NCBI GenBank assembly: GCA_002897895.1
Contig: BDSY01000019.1
Span: forward strand, 1-64,000
DNA from: a bacterium BMS3Abin06
GTDB lineage: Bacteria > Nitrospirota > Thermodesulfovibrionia > UBA6902
Direction of reading: 5' to 3'
DNA: 64,000 bases
The translations under genes and the position numbers were made by a program. Under the pieces are notes generated by a model. That model ran no database searches and had not been told where the DNA came from. It saw only the letters and a list, made by a program, of their open reading frames with translations. Of the stretch, positions 50,694 to 60,308 are shown one piece after another (position 1 is the stretch's first letter; each line of letters opens with the position of its first letter).

Positions 50694-51614
50694 ATGATAT
50701 ATCTTAATAATAAACTCGTTCCAAAGGGCAAGGCCCTGATCTCTGTTTTTGACCATGGATTTCTCTATGGTGACGGGGTTTATGAAACCCTGAGGGCATA
50801 TAAAGGGACGGTTTTTATGCTTGATGAGCATATGGACAGACTTTTCCGCTCCGCCTCAATGATCGGCCTCACGATTCCCCCAAAACCGGGTACGATAAAA
50901 AAAGCTGTTTATAAGACAATGGAAGCAAACAGGCTTGATGATGCAGTAATAAGAATAACAGTATCAAGAGGTGCAGGGCCGCCGGGACTGGACCCTGATC
51001 TGTGCCCAAAACCGACTTTTGTTATATTCTCCTCTGCTTTCAAAAAATACCCTGGGCAATATTACCGGAAAGGGGTCAAGGTTGCGATTGTCAATACAAG
51101 GCGAAATTACAATAAAGCGCTTGACCCGCAAATAAAATCCCTCAATTTTCTAAATAATATCCTTGCAAAAATAGAGGCCAAAAAGGCGGATGCCTATGAA
51201 GCGATAATGCTGAATTACAGGGGCTGCATTGCAGAAGGGACGGTTTCGAATATTTTCTTTGCAAGAAATAATGTCCTTTGTACACCGTCAATAAATACCG
51301 GCATTTTAGATGGAATAACAAGAAGGATAATACTGGATATTGCAAAGGAATTAAACATTAAAACCATGGAAGGAAAATTCAAGCCTGAAGAAATATACAA
51401 TGCACAGGAAATCTTTATCTCAAACACCACAATGGAGGTTATGCCTGTAACAGAAATAGACAATAAGAAAATAAGCCCGGTGCCGGGCAAAATCACAAAA
51501 ATGCTTAACCGGGCGTACAGGAGAAAAGTTGCAGACTATATCAAAGGTAATAGTTCACCTATAGGGAAAATATTTACCAGGAAGTCAGTAGTCAGGAGTC
51601 AGGAGTCAGAATGA
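50694..51614 (+). CDS. ilvE: class IV (branched-chain) aminotransferase
   Basis: FDHGFLYGDGVYETLRAYKG, KSLNFLNNILAKIEAKKADAYEAIMLN, TEGxVSN-like block. Confidence 0.87.
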   Translation: MIYLNNKLVPKGKALISVFDHGFLYGDGVYETLRAYKGTVFMLDEHMDRLFRSASMIGLTIPPKPGTIKKAVYKTMEANRLDDAVIRITVSRGAGPPGLDPDLCPKPTFVIFSSAFKKYPGQYYRKGVKVAIVNTRRNYNKALDPQIKSLNFLNNILAKIEAKKADAYEAIMLNYRGCIAEGTVSNIFFARNNVLCTPSINTGILDGITRRIILDIAKELNIKTMEGKFKPEEIYNAQEIFISNTTMEVMPVTEIDNKKISPVPGKITKMLNRAYRRKVADYIKGNSSPIGKIFTRKSVVRSQESE

Positions 51615-51674
51615 AAAGAGAAAAAGCTAAAGACTAACAATTCCGGATTCCGGCTACTGACTCCTGACTTCTTC
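51581..51674. repeat. inverted repeat of AGTCAGGAGTCAGGAGTCAG type
   Basis: gaagtcagtagtcaggagtcaggagtcag ... ggctactgactcctgacttcttc. Confidence 0.75.
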
Positions 51675-51698
51675 ACCAGGCATTTAAGGAGATCATTA

Positions 51699-53432
51699 TT
51701 GAAAGTTAAGCTTGCCAAAACCGCCGGTTTCTGCATGGGAGTGCGGCGGGCAATGAACATCGTCCTTGACACAGCCAACAGAAAAAAAGGAAAGCTGTAT
51801 ACTTACGGTCCCCTGGTTCACAACCCCCAGGCAGTAGAAATGCTTAAACAAAAGGGCGTGGAGATCCTCGGCAATAATTCCGCCTCAAATGCAACTGTAA
51901 TTTTAAGGGCGCATGGAGTGGCCCCTGAAGAGCGGAAAAAAATAAAGGATGCGGGCAATGTCATATGTGATGCCACCTGCCCTCATGTTGCAAGGGCGCA
52001 TGCCATATTAAAAAAGGAGATAAGGGGAGGATATAAAGCAATTATTGTCGGAGACAGGGGACATGCCGAGGTGAACGGCCTGCTTGGATATGCAGGTGGA
52101 AAAGGTTTTGTTGTTGAAAATATCGCCGATGCTGAGAACCTGCCGGAAATGGATAAAGCCTGTATTATTGCACAGACAACGCAGGACAGAAAAATTTTCC
52201 AGGGAATAGTTGAAAAAATAAGGAGCAAAATACCCGACATCAAGATTTTTGACACCATTTGTGATTCGACCAGTATGAGGCAAAGAGAGGTTCTGGAGCT
52301 TGCGGAAGAGGTTGATGCAATGGTTATTGTAGGGGGCAAAAACAGCGCCAATACAAGAAGACTGTACGAGATATCCCTTTCTACCGGGGTACCCTCTTTT
52401 CATATTGAAGAGGAAGGCGAGCTTGATCGTCTCGGTCTGGAGAAATATGAGAATATCGGGGTAATGGCCGGGGCCTCCACTCCCAACTGGGTCATCAATA
52501 AAGTAATCGATAGAATAAAATATCTCTTAAAAAAGAGAAAGAGCGGATTATACAGGTTCTTTGAAAATATCGGGGAATTCATGGTCGAAAGCACTCTGTA
52601 TTTGAGCCTCGGCGCTGTCAGCATGTGTTATGCAAGCCTGGTATTTCAGGGGATTAAGCCTTCTGCCACTATTTTATCCATTGCCTTCTTTTATGTCTTT
52701 GCCGTGCATGCTTTCAACAGATATAATGAGAGATTAAAAGACGAATTTTTTGACCCCGCGCGAACGAGATTCTTCAAGGATTATGAAAAAATTCTCATCG
52801 TTTCCGCAATTATAGCATCACTTGCCGCTTTATCTCTCTCGTATATACTTGGATTTATGGATTTTATTTTTCTTTTGTTTTCCTATTTAATGGGCATCAT
52901 ATACAGTATAAGAATTGTCCCCGAAAGGCTGCAGTCTTACATTAAATACAAGAGACTTAAAGATTTGCCCGGTTCAAAAGATTTCCTCGTATCATTGGCC
53001 TGGGCGTGGGTAATAGTCCTGATTCCTATTTTGAACCGGGAAGTTTATTTCTCTTATAAGTCCATGTCGGTTTTAGTCTTTGTTGTTTTAACGGTATTTA
53101 TAAGGTCAATTGTATTTGATATTGTCAGCATTGAAGGAGACAGAATAGTAGGCAGGGAAACCATCCCCATAATTATAGGCCCGAAGCAGACACAGCTGAT
53201 GCTGCTGATTCTCGCTATTATTACAGGAACATTTATGTTTTTATCCGCCGCCTTTGAGCTTGTGCCGACCCTGGGCTACTATTTAATCCTTTCTCCGGCC
53301 TTCATAGTAATCTGTTTTTTTGTTTTCCAGAAACGGAGAGTCCAGCCGGGCACGTTATTCGAGGCAATTATTGACAGCAATTTTATATTTACAGGTCTCA
53401 TTACGTTCCTGTGGCAGTTAGCAGGCGGATAA
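51699..53432 (+). CDS. ispH: IspH (HMBPP reductase) fused to C-terminal UbiA-like membrane prenyltransferase domain
   Basis: IspH: AKTAGFCMGVRRAMNIV, LRAHGVAPE, CDATCPHVARAH, GASTPNWVI; UbiA-like: NRYNERLKDEFFDP, VFDIVSIEGDRIVGRETIPIIIG within multi-TM region. Confidence 0.88.
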   Translation: MKVKLAKTAGFCMGVRRAMNIVLDTANRKKGKLYTYGPLVHNPQAVEMLKQKGVEILGNNSASNATVILRAHGVAPEERKKIKDAGNVICDATCPHVARAHAILKKEIRGGYKAIIVGDRGHAEVNGLLGYAGGKGFVVENIADAENLPEMDKACIIAQTTQDRKIFQGIVEKIRSKIPDIKIFDTICDSTSMRQREVLELAEEVDAMVIVGGKNSANTRRLYEISLSTGVPSFHIEEEGELDRLGLEKYENIGVMAGASTPNWVINKVIDRIKYLLKKRKSGLYRFFENIGEFMVESTLYLSLGAVSMCYASLVFQGIKPSATILSIAFFYVFAVHAFNRYNERLKDEFFDPARTRFFKDYEKILIVSAIIASLAALSLSYILGFMDFIFLLFSYLMGIIYSIRIVPERLQSYIKYKRLKDLPGSKDFLVSLAWAWVIVLIPILNREVYFSYKSMSVLVFVVLTVFIRSIVFDIVSIEGDRIVGRETIPIIIGPKQTQLMLLILAIITGTFMFLSAAFELVPTLGYYLILSPAFIVICFFVFQKRRVQPGTLFEAIIDSNFIFTGLITFLWQLAGG

Positions 53433-53493
53433 ATTCCCCTCTCCTGAGAGGCCTGAAAAGGAAACTGTTTCCTGAGCTTCCCTGATTCAAACG

Positions 53494-53982
53494 CTATGAC
53501 AGCGTCATCTCCCGGATTCTGAGTTTGGCTTCAATGAAGTCCTTGTGGGAGACATGTATAAGGCCGGCAATCTTGCGCACCATATATTCTTCATGTTTAT
53601 CCAGGATTGCATCTGCAAAGGCAACATCCCATAAGTGCTCGATTACTTTTATCTTCTGCTCATACGTAAAACCCCTGTTAATCATGGAAGTAAATTCAAA
53701 ATAGCCGGTAGCTTCCCGGATTTCTTCTTCAGCAAGCTTTAGCAGTGCGCCGGTTTCTTCTTCGTTGAGACCGAACTTTGACCTGATAGTATTTGTGATC
53801 GTCCTTTGTTCATCCTGGCTGATCTTTGTATCAGCCCTCATCATTTCTATAAGGAGCGCAGCTGTTGCAATGCGGACAGAATGTTCAGACACTTTGTCCG
53901 GACTGACGGAATGGGGTTTTACATGTTTTTCAAAAAATTGCATGATAGCATTAACCATTATAATATAGTCACCTCGAATCAT
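53494..53982 (-). CDS. TerB-like family protein
   Basis: ATAALLIEMMRADTKISQDEQRTI...AFADAILDKHEEYMVRKIAGLIHVS. Confidence 0.88.
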   Translation of the reverse strand: MIRGDYIIMVNAIMQFFEKHVKPHSVSPDKVSEHSVRIATAALLIEMMRADTKISQDEQRTITNTIRSKFGLNEEETGALLKLAEEEIREATGYFEFTSMINRGFTYEQKIKVIEHLWDVAFADAILDKHEEYMVRKIAGLIHVSHKDFIEAKLRIREMTLS

Positions 53983-54005
53983 TTTGGAATTACAAACTAT
54001 CTGAT

Positions 54006-54605
54006 CTATTTACGCCTGCGCATCAGGCAGGCCCAGCCCCGGGGCGCTTCCGGAAGGTTTGTGTCCAGGTAAATAACTTTAAGGGAAATAATTTCAAACC
54101 GGGATTCAACCGCTGATGCAATATCAAAAACAGATCTTCTTGGCGGTCCATGTTCACGCTCTGCCCCATCCGTACTGCCAATGATACTGAACCAGTATCC
54201 ATGAGGTTTCAGGTGGTTCCGGATGATCTCAACCAGATGTGACCTTTCTTCCGGCAGATCAAAGATATGAAAACAGCCGCGGTCGAATACAAAATCAAAA
54301 GGGCCCGGTGGAATCTTATCCTTCAGGACGTCTGCAACAATAAATTCAATCCGGACGCCGGCATCTGCGGCTTTCCTGCGTGCAATCTCTACAGCAGTAG
54401 GAGAAATATCCATGGCTGTTATTTTAAATCCCTGTCTGGCCAGCCAGACTGCATCACTGCCTGCGCCTGCTCCGAGCTCCAGTACGGAACACGGCGGGAT
54501 AGAGTGTTCTTTTATTACCTGCTCCAGGTTTTTATCATGCTTGCCTGTGTCCCAGGGCAGGTCACCCTTCCTGTATCGTTCTTCAAAGTCTTTTGTCTTG
54601 CTCAT
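54006..54605 (-). CDS. class I SAM-dependent methyltransferase (TehB/TPMT-like)
   Basis: WDTGKHDKNLEQVIKE, VLELGAGAGSDAVWLARQGFKITAMDISPTA. Confidence 0.88.
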   Translation of the reverse strand: MSKTKDFEERYRKGDLPWDTGKHDKNLEQVIKEHSIPPCSVLELGAGAGSDAVWLARQGFKITAMDISPTAVEIARRKAADAGVRIEFIVADVLKDKIPPGPFDFVFDRGCFHIFDLPEERSHLVEIIRNHLKPHGYWFSIIGSTDGAEREHGPPRRSVFDIASAVESRFEIISLKVIYLDTNLPEAPRGWACLMRRRK

Positions 54606-55012
54606 CTTATAACCGGCCTTTTTCTTTGACGGATTCTTTCAAATGTTATTTTGTCAGGTATTTTGAATGATATTTGCATTCAGAAAATCCTTTGATTTTT
54701 TTAATCATAACATAAAAAGCCTCTCACCATCCCGCTCTTGCTATTATTACTCCCTGTTGTCTGAATCACAGGAGGGAAGATAATTTTTATTGCAAAGCGA
54801 GCTGTTATATGTTATATTGATTATATCAACTCTTAGTGAAATCAAACTATTTTTATATAGATACATTCAACAATAATTTCGTATATTAAGACAGGAAAGC
54901 GAAAAAAAGATAAAAATTATTTTATCATTTTTCTGTTGGCGCTATTCCTTGATAAATTTTCAATAACATAAGACAGTGTGTCTGTAAATATCATAAGGGG
55001 GGGTAAAAAACA

Positions 55013-55681
55013 ATGAGGTCTAAACGAATTTTTTTAACAACCATTTTGGCTGTAGCTTTTCTGTTCCTGCCGGTAATAGCAGGCGCTGACACAGTTCCCT
55101 GGTTATCCGAGCAATATACTGCAATCGCGAGGGGTGAGAGTAGTACGGACACGCAATATGGGCCACCACTTCCGGTAAGTGCTTCTGAAGCCTATAATTC
55201 ATCCGGTTATATAAATGAAATCACCAGCACCATCACAAGTTCTGACATGAATATAAACGGCTATCTGGATTACTGGTCTGAAGTTGGTGCGTCGGCAGAA
55301 TTTTCAGGAACATATACAGCAACCTCGACCAATCCTTTATTCATTTTTACTTATTCTCTGACATCTGTCTCCTCTGACGCCGCCGTTAGTTATTGGCTAT
55401 ATGTTAATGATCTGACTGATGGTACAAGTCTCTATAATTCCGGATTATCTCTCAGTAACGATCCAATATCTATAATTGTTTCTACAACACCTGGAAATGA
55501 AATTTCGGTTGATTTTGGAGTATCCGCTGATGTTGCCTCTCACATTGGTGCAGCGAGTTTCGATACAACACTGGCCTACAGTACAGCCGTGGCCCCCGAG
55601 CCGATAAGTTCTATTTTATTTATTGCCGGCGGAACACTATTAGCAGGAAGGCGATACTTTAAAAGAAACAGGAGAGCATAG
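55013..55681 (+). CDS. secreted PEP-CTERM-type protein
   Basis: signal peptide FLTTILAVAFLFLPVIAGA; C-terminal APEPISSILFIAGGTLLAGRRYFKRNRR. Confidence 0.7.
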   Translation: MRSKRIFLTTILAVAFLFLPVIAGADTVPWLSEQYTAIARGESSTDTQYGPPLPVSASEAYNSSGYINEITSTITSSDMNINGYLDYWSEVGASAEFSGTYTATSTNPLFIFTYSLTSVSSDAAVSYWLYVNDLTDGTSLYNSGLSLSNDPISIIVSTTPGNEISVDFGVSADVASHIGAASFDTTLAYSTAVAPEPISSILFIAGGTLLAGRRYFKRNRRA

Positions 55682-55786
55682 TCTGGTAAGGGAAGGCTTT
55701 TTTAAGAGTCTCTAAAAGGGCCTTCCCTGTCCCTTCCTGTTCTCTTACATATCTCCGTATCTCATACACTATTGTCTTTAGGAACT

Positions 55787-55825
55787 CTCCAATGTAATTA
55801 AAATTGAATATCAATTACATTGGAG
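55787..55825. repeat. inverted repeat CTCCAATGTAATT...AATTACATTGGAG (hairpin)
   Basis: 13-bp perfect arms, 13-nt spacer. Confidence 0.7.
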
Positions 55826-55860
55826 TCTAATTGTATAAAAATAGCAATGGAGCGCAGAAG

Positions 55861-56736
55861 TTATGTGCTCCCCATCTGCAGATATCTTTCCGGATTTTCA
55901 GATATAGCCTTTAAAACAATCTCTTCATCCAGTCCCATGCGGATTAATCTCTCTGCTGATTCATTAATCGTCATGGCACCGCCGAGGAGTTTGTTTTCTT
56001 CATTGGTAATCCCGTGAGAAACGGACTCTGTCTTTGCATTTTTTACTGTGTCTGAAATAATGATTATTCTTTCAGGATTCTTTACTGAGAAAATAAACTC
56101 AATTATCTTTGGTTCAAGGTGGAAGGGATCGCCGATTACCTCAATATAAATATCTTTATTCATTAGCCCGAAGCCTGCAATGCCCGGTTCCCTGTGATGA
56201 ATGCCCCTCATTGCATTGAAGATATGAGTGATCCCCTTTGCACCTGCATGAAAACCGGCTTCTGCTTCGGAATATGTGGCATCCGAATGACCCATGCTTG
56301 CGATAATTCCCGTATCAGTTATGGTTTTAATAAGTTTTGTAGCTCCTTCAAGCTCCGGCGCAACAGTTATTATTTTTACTGCATCCTCGAATCCGTTAAT
56401 GATTTTTTGAAAATCTTTTTCATTCGGTTTAATGAATGAGCCTGCATGAAGCGCTCCGCACCTGGCAGGGTTAAGAAAGGGGCCTTCAAGATGAATACCG
56501 ATAATTTCTGCTTCTGCCTTCTGCTTTTTGCCTCCTGTTTTTTGAACTTCCATTGCCCTTTTAATTGCGAGCATATTCTCACGCATCGTTTCAACAGAGG
56601 AAGGGTATACGGTGGGAATAATTCCTGAAACTCCAATGCCTCCCTGTATTTCTGCGATTTGAAGTATCCGGTTTTCTGATGATGTTATCGTGTCAAAGCC
56701 GCCTATGCCGTGGGTATGGATATCAATAATTTTCAT
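55861..56736 (-). CDS. nagA: N-acetylglucosamine-6-phosphate deacetylase-like amidohydrolase
   Basis: DIHTHGIGGFDT, IGIHLEGPFLNPARCGAL, HSDATYSEAEAGFHAGAKGITHIFNAM. Confidence 0.83.
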   Translation of the reverse strand: MKIIDIHTHGIGGFDTITSSENRILQIAEIQGGIGVSGIIPTVYPSSVETMRENMLAIKRAMEVQKTGGKKQKAEAEIIGIHLEGPFLNPARCGALHAGSFIKPNEKDFQKIINGFEDAVKIITVAPELEGATKLIKTITDTGIIASMGHSDATYSEAEAGFHAGAKGITHIFNAMRGIHHREPGIAGFGLMNKDIYIEVIGDPFHLEPKIIEFIFSVKNPERIIIISDTVKNAKTESVSHGITNEENKLLGGAMTINESAERLIRMGLDEEIVLKAISENPERYLQMGST

Positions 56737-58112
56737 GGTGTTATGATACCACTGAGGGCCGGGTTTGCTTCTGCCGGTTTTTTTCCGTTTCCGCCCCCGA
56801 TGGATTTCCTGTCAAGAACCAGCGCGTTTGCAACGAGATTTACAAGCTGGGTAACCTTCATCCCAAGCTTGTAGTGGCCTATGAGATCGGCCAGCCCGTC
56901 AACACAGTTATGGCAGGATGTAACGACGATATTCGCGCCTGTTGCATTGAGCTGGTCCGCTTTGATCTTGCCTGATTTAAGGCGTCTCTCTCTGTATTCA
57001 GGCATTGACATGGCTCCGCCGCCGCCGGTGCAGCAGTAATTTTCAGCGCGGTTCGGGTACATTTCCCTGAAATCCTTGACTACAAGGCTGAGGAGCTCTC
57101 GCGGCTCTTCAGTCATACCGCAGCTTCTCGCATTGTTGCAGGAATCGTGAAATGTATATATCCCGGGGTTTTTTGATTTGTCGACTTTTATCTTTCCCTC
57201 TTTGATGTATCTCAGCATGGTGATGACAGAGCTTTCTATCTCGAAATCATTGATATCTCTTTTGCCCCAGTTGGGGCCTTCACACCGTGTTGACCTGTAA
57301 CCGTGTCCGCATTCGGAAATAACAAGTCTCTTTCCCCTGAGTTCCTCAATTTTATCATAAATGCGGTTTGCAACAGCGCCGCCCAGATCATCGTCTCCGT
57401 TAAAGAGAGCGAAGTTCGTCATATCCCATCCCTCGCCCGGCATGGTCCAGTCTTCTCCTGCTGCATAAAAAATCTTTGCGGCATCCAGGATCGACCTCGG
57501 ATCGTGCTTAACTTCACGGGGATTGATTGTGTAGACTATATTTGCATCCATCCTGTCTACCGGGATCTTTGCAGCCGGATCGTTCATCTCTTCCTGAAGC
57601 TCCTCTTCCTGCCATTCAATCGTTTCAAGATAATCTTCCCTGAGAATGCCCATCTGGTTTCCGATTTCCCACTGCTCTTTAGCCACATGTGCGATGCCTT
57701 CCGGCATAATGCCTACATGCACGAGAAGACCTCTTGCCATCCTGTTGAACGTTGCAAGGTCAACGCCCATCGGGCAGTTGATTGAGCACCTCCTGCAGTT
57801 CGTGCATTTGCCGAAGACAGTATCTTTCAGCTCTTCCAGGTCCTTGTCGGTATAAACGCTTTTCGCCCCGACCCACCATGGAAATACCTTGCCGGTCCAG
57901 TCATAATGGCTCTTAAAAAGCTTCCTGATCCGGTCTGCTTTATATGCCGGCGCATATGTGGGATCATCGGGATTTGCAAGGACATAATGGCATGAATCCG
58001 TACACATGCCGCAGTGGACACACGCGGCAAGTGACCCGACTATCTGACGCGTCAATTTTTTGCCCATTCTCTCAATTACCTTCTCTGCTTTATGTGATCT
58101 TTCACTGCTCAT
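56733..58112 (-). CDS. (Fe-S)-binding heterodisulfide-reductase-related protein, TmcB/HmcF-like
   Basis: CVHCGMCTDSCHY, CTNCRRCSINCPMG; CCG-like domains HDSCNNARSCG and NYCCTGGGGAM. Confidence 0.85.
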   Translation of the reverse strand: MSSERSHKAEKVIERMGKKLTRQIVGSLAACVHCGMCTDSCHYVLANPDDPTYAPAYKADRIRKLFKSHYDWTGKVFPWWVGAKSVYTDKDLEELKDTVFGKCTNCRRCSINCPMGVDLATFNRMARGLLVHVGIMPEGIAHVAKEQWEIGNQMGILREDYLETIEWQEEELQEEMNDPAAKIPVDRMDANIVYTINPREVKHDPRSILDAAKIFYAAGEDWTMPGEGWDMTNFALFNGDDDLGGAVANRIYDKIEELRGKRLVISECGHGYRSTRCEGPNWGKRDINDFEIESSVITMLRYIKEGKIKVDKSKNPGIYTFHDSCNNARSCGMTEEPRELLSLVVKDFREMYPNRAENYCCTGGGGAMSMPEYRERRLKSGKIKADQLNATGANIVVTSCHNCVDGLADLIGHYKLGMKVTQLVNLVANALVLDRKSIGGGNGKKPAEANPALSGIITP

Positions 58113-58147
58113 TTAAACCTCCGGTATTTTATTTGTTTGATAATTCA

Positions 58148-58837
58148 TTATTTGCCTGTTTGATAAGCCGGCTTCTTCCTGATTGGATAAACCCCTCTCC
58201 GTCCAAAATGTTTCCCAAGGTAAAACCTTGTGAAGGGGTAGTAGAGATAATGCGATATCTTGCTGAAAGGGACGTATACCAGGAAGAAAGCGGTCAGGAT
58301 AAAATAGGCCAGCAGGATGCCTTCTCCCCCGGAAATGTCATTCGGCGCTGCCAGGAATGCAAACGCAAACCATGCGGTCAGGAGTATCAGAGAGAAATAA
58401 TCGTCGGGTGAACTTATGGCGCGGATATAGGTGTCTGATAATCTCCGGATGATGCGCATGACTCCAACTACAAAAGCGGCCCCGGTCAGTACCTGAAGCA
58501 GAGCCGCAAATCCGGATGAATCAAGAAGCCCCGGGCTGTAAGGAATGATAAATGAAAGTGAAATTGAAGCAACCACACCCAGATGGAAGATGACGAACTG
58601 GGCATACATAAGCGGTCTGGTTCGTGTGCTCTCCATGTCCCACGGCCTGACAATGTTTGCCAAAGAATATCTGCTGCCTTTTTTGGGGTTCGTATCTCCC
58701 AGTCCGGTTGGGGGCTGGCGCTCTTTTGCGAGGGTAAACCCGAGATACCACCTGATCCTGAAAAAATAAATGGTTGCCATAAATAAAAGGGCAACTTCCT
58801 GCAGTGTGTGTTCTGAAAAATGTAATAATTGGCTCAT
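58148..58837 (-). CDS. cytochrome b-type / NarI-like membrane subunit, TmcC-like
   Basis: 5 TM segments, QFVIFHLGVVASISL, follows TmcB-like gene. Confidence 0.75.
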   Translation of the reverse strand: MSQLLHFSEHTLQEVALLFMATIYFFRIRWYLGFTLAKERQPPTGLGDTNPKKGSRYSLANIVRPWDMESTRTRPLMYAQFVIFHLGVVASISLSFIIPYSPGLLDSSGFAALLQVLTGAAFVVGVMRIIRRLSDTYIRAISSPDDYFSLILLTAWFAFAFLAAPNDISGGEGILLAYFILTAFFLVYVPFSKISHYLYYPFTRFYLGKHFGRRGVYPIRKKPAYQTGK

Positions 58838-58849
58838 GGCTGCTCCTTT

Positions 58850-59377
58850 TTAATTTAATTTATCAAGTTCCGCCTGGATCGGCTTGTATTCTCTATTGTC
58901 CAGGGCACAAATGACAACGTCTTTGATCGATGAGCCGTTTTTCAGATGTCCGGCAATTGTCTGCACGGTAATTCTGGCGCTCACATCCAGAGGCACTCCG
59001 TAAAACCCGGCTCCCATCGGTGGAAATGCAATGCTCCGCACACCCTTTTCTTCAGCGCATTTCAGGGCGTTTATGATCGTGTTTTTCAATTTCTCCTCTG
59101 TGCTTCCCTCCTGGAATTTGGGACCGTTTGCGTGAATGATAAATTTGGACTTCATGTTTCCCGCAGATGTTGCCACTGCGCCGGTCACTTTTAATGGTCC
59201 CAGACCTTCAAGCTCCTTTCGTATCGAGGGCCCGCCTCTGAGGGCGATTGCCGTTCCGAAGCCGGAGCCCAGTTTAAGGTCATCATTGGCGTAAAACACG
59301 AATGCATCGAGATCGAGATTGGTGAGGTCTCCCTTCATTACACTCAATCTGTTTTCATTGATCTTTTTTTTGTGCAT
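58850..59377 (-). CDS. macro domain (ADP-ribose-binding) protein
   Basis: MKGDLTNLDLDAFVFYANDDLKLGSGFGTAIALRGG, IAFPPMGAGFYGVPLDVSARI. Confidence 0.9.
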   Translation of the reverse strand: MHKKKINENRLSVMKGDLTNLDLDAFVFYANDDLKLGSGFGTAIALRGGPSIRKELEGLGPLKVTGAVATSAGNMKSKFIIHANGPKFQEGSTEEKLKNTIINALKCAEEKGVRSIAFPPMGAGFYGVPLDVSARITVQTIAGHLKNGSSIKDVVICALDNREYKPIQAELDKLN

Positions 59378-59540
59378 TATTGCATCTCCTTGACTATTTA
59401 AGATTTAATAGACTGTATTGGACTCATTTGCAATTTCTTTTATTTATTTATCGGCTTTTTTATTTTTTTTATAAATTTGAGACTACGCAGCGGTCTCTGC
59501 CGCAGGCACCTTATGCGGGGCATTACTCCTTAATGTTAAA

Positions 59541-60299
59541 ATGATATCCGGTGATATGAGAGAGCAAATAAATTCAGGCAAGTGGACGGAAGAGGAATTG
59601 GATATTCTTCTGAAAGAATCCTCCGGTATAAGTGATCCGGGAGAACGGATAGACTTTCTCTCAAAACAATTTCTGAAAATAAAATATCAGGAATCTACAT
59701 TAATCGGTGATATAAATACGCATGAGGTTTTTGTTATTAACCTTGAAGGAGTCGACTGTTTCACATTTATTGAATATATCGAGGCGATGAGGAGGTCGGG
59801 GTCCTTTAATGAATTCAGGGAAAACCTGAGGAAAGTGAGATACCTCTCAGGCAGGATTGCCTTTGAAAACAGAAACCATTTCTTTACTGACTGGAAGGCA
59901 TTCAATCCGGATTTCGTGGTTGATATCACAAAATATATAAGCAGTGGAAAAAGCAAAGAGGTCAGCAAAATACTGAACAAAAGAGATGACGGAACACTTT
60001 TTCTTCCCGGTCTTTCCTGCAGACTGCGCGGGCTTACGTATATCCCTTCAATATATGTTGATGATGCGGTTATTGAAAAGTTAAAAACAGGTGACTATGC
60101 CGGGATATATTCTGAAACAGGGGGGCTCGATGTATCACATGTCGGGATTATAATCAGGGAACAAAATGCAGTTAAATTAAGGCATGCCTCTTCGGTGGGA
60201 AAATACATGGAGGTAGTAGATGAGGATTTCAAGGATTACCAGGAGGCTAAACCGGGAATTATCGTGTTAAGGCCAAGGGGGATGCAGGGGGGATCTTAG
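59541..60299 (+). CDS. DUF1460 (N-acetylmuramoyl-L-alanine amidase-like) protein
   Basis: VDCFTFIEYIEAM Cys motif, SHVGIIIREQNAVKLRHASSVGK. Confidence 0.83.
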   Translation: MISGDMREQINSGKWTEEELDILLKESSGISDPGERIDFLSKQFLKIKYQESTLIGDINTHEVFVINLEGVDCFTFIEYIEAMRRSGSFNEFRENLRKVRYLSGRIAFENRNHFFTDWKAFNPDFVVDITKYISSGKSKEVSKILNKRDDGTLFLPGLSCRLRGLTYIPSIYVDDAVIEKLKTGDYAGIYSETGGLDVSHVGIIIREQNAVKLRHASSVGKYMEVVDEDFKDYQEAKPGIIVLRPRGMQGGS

Positions 60300-60308
60300 G
60301 ATAAATAT

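Noticed and set aside
57303-57785. 160-aa plus-strand ORF
   Set aside because: Antisense to the TmcB-like gene with no family signature.
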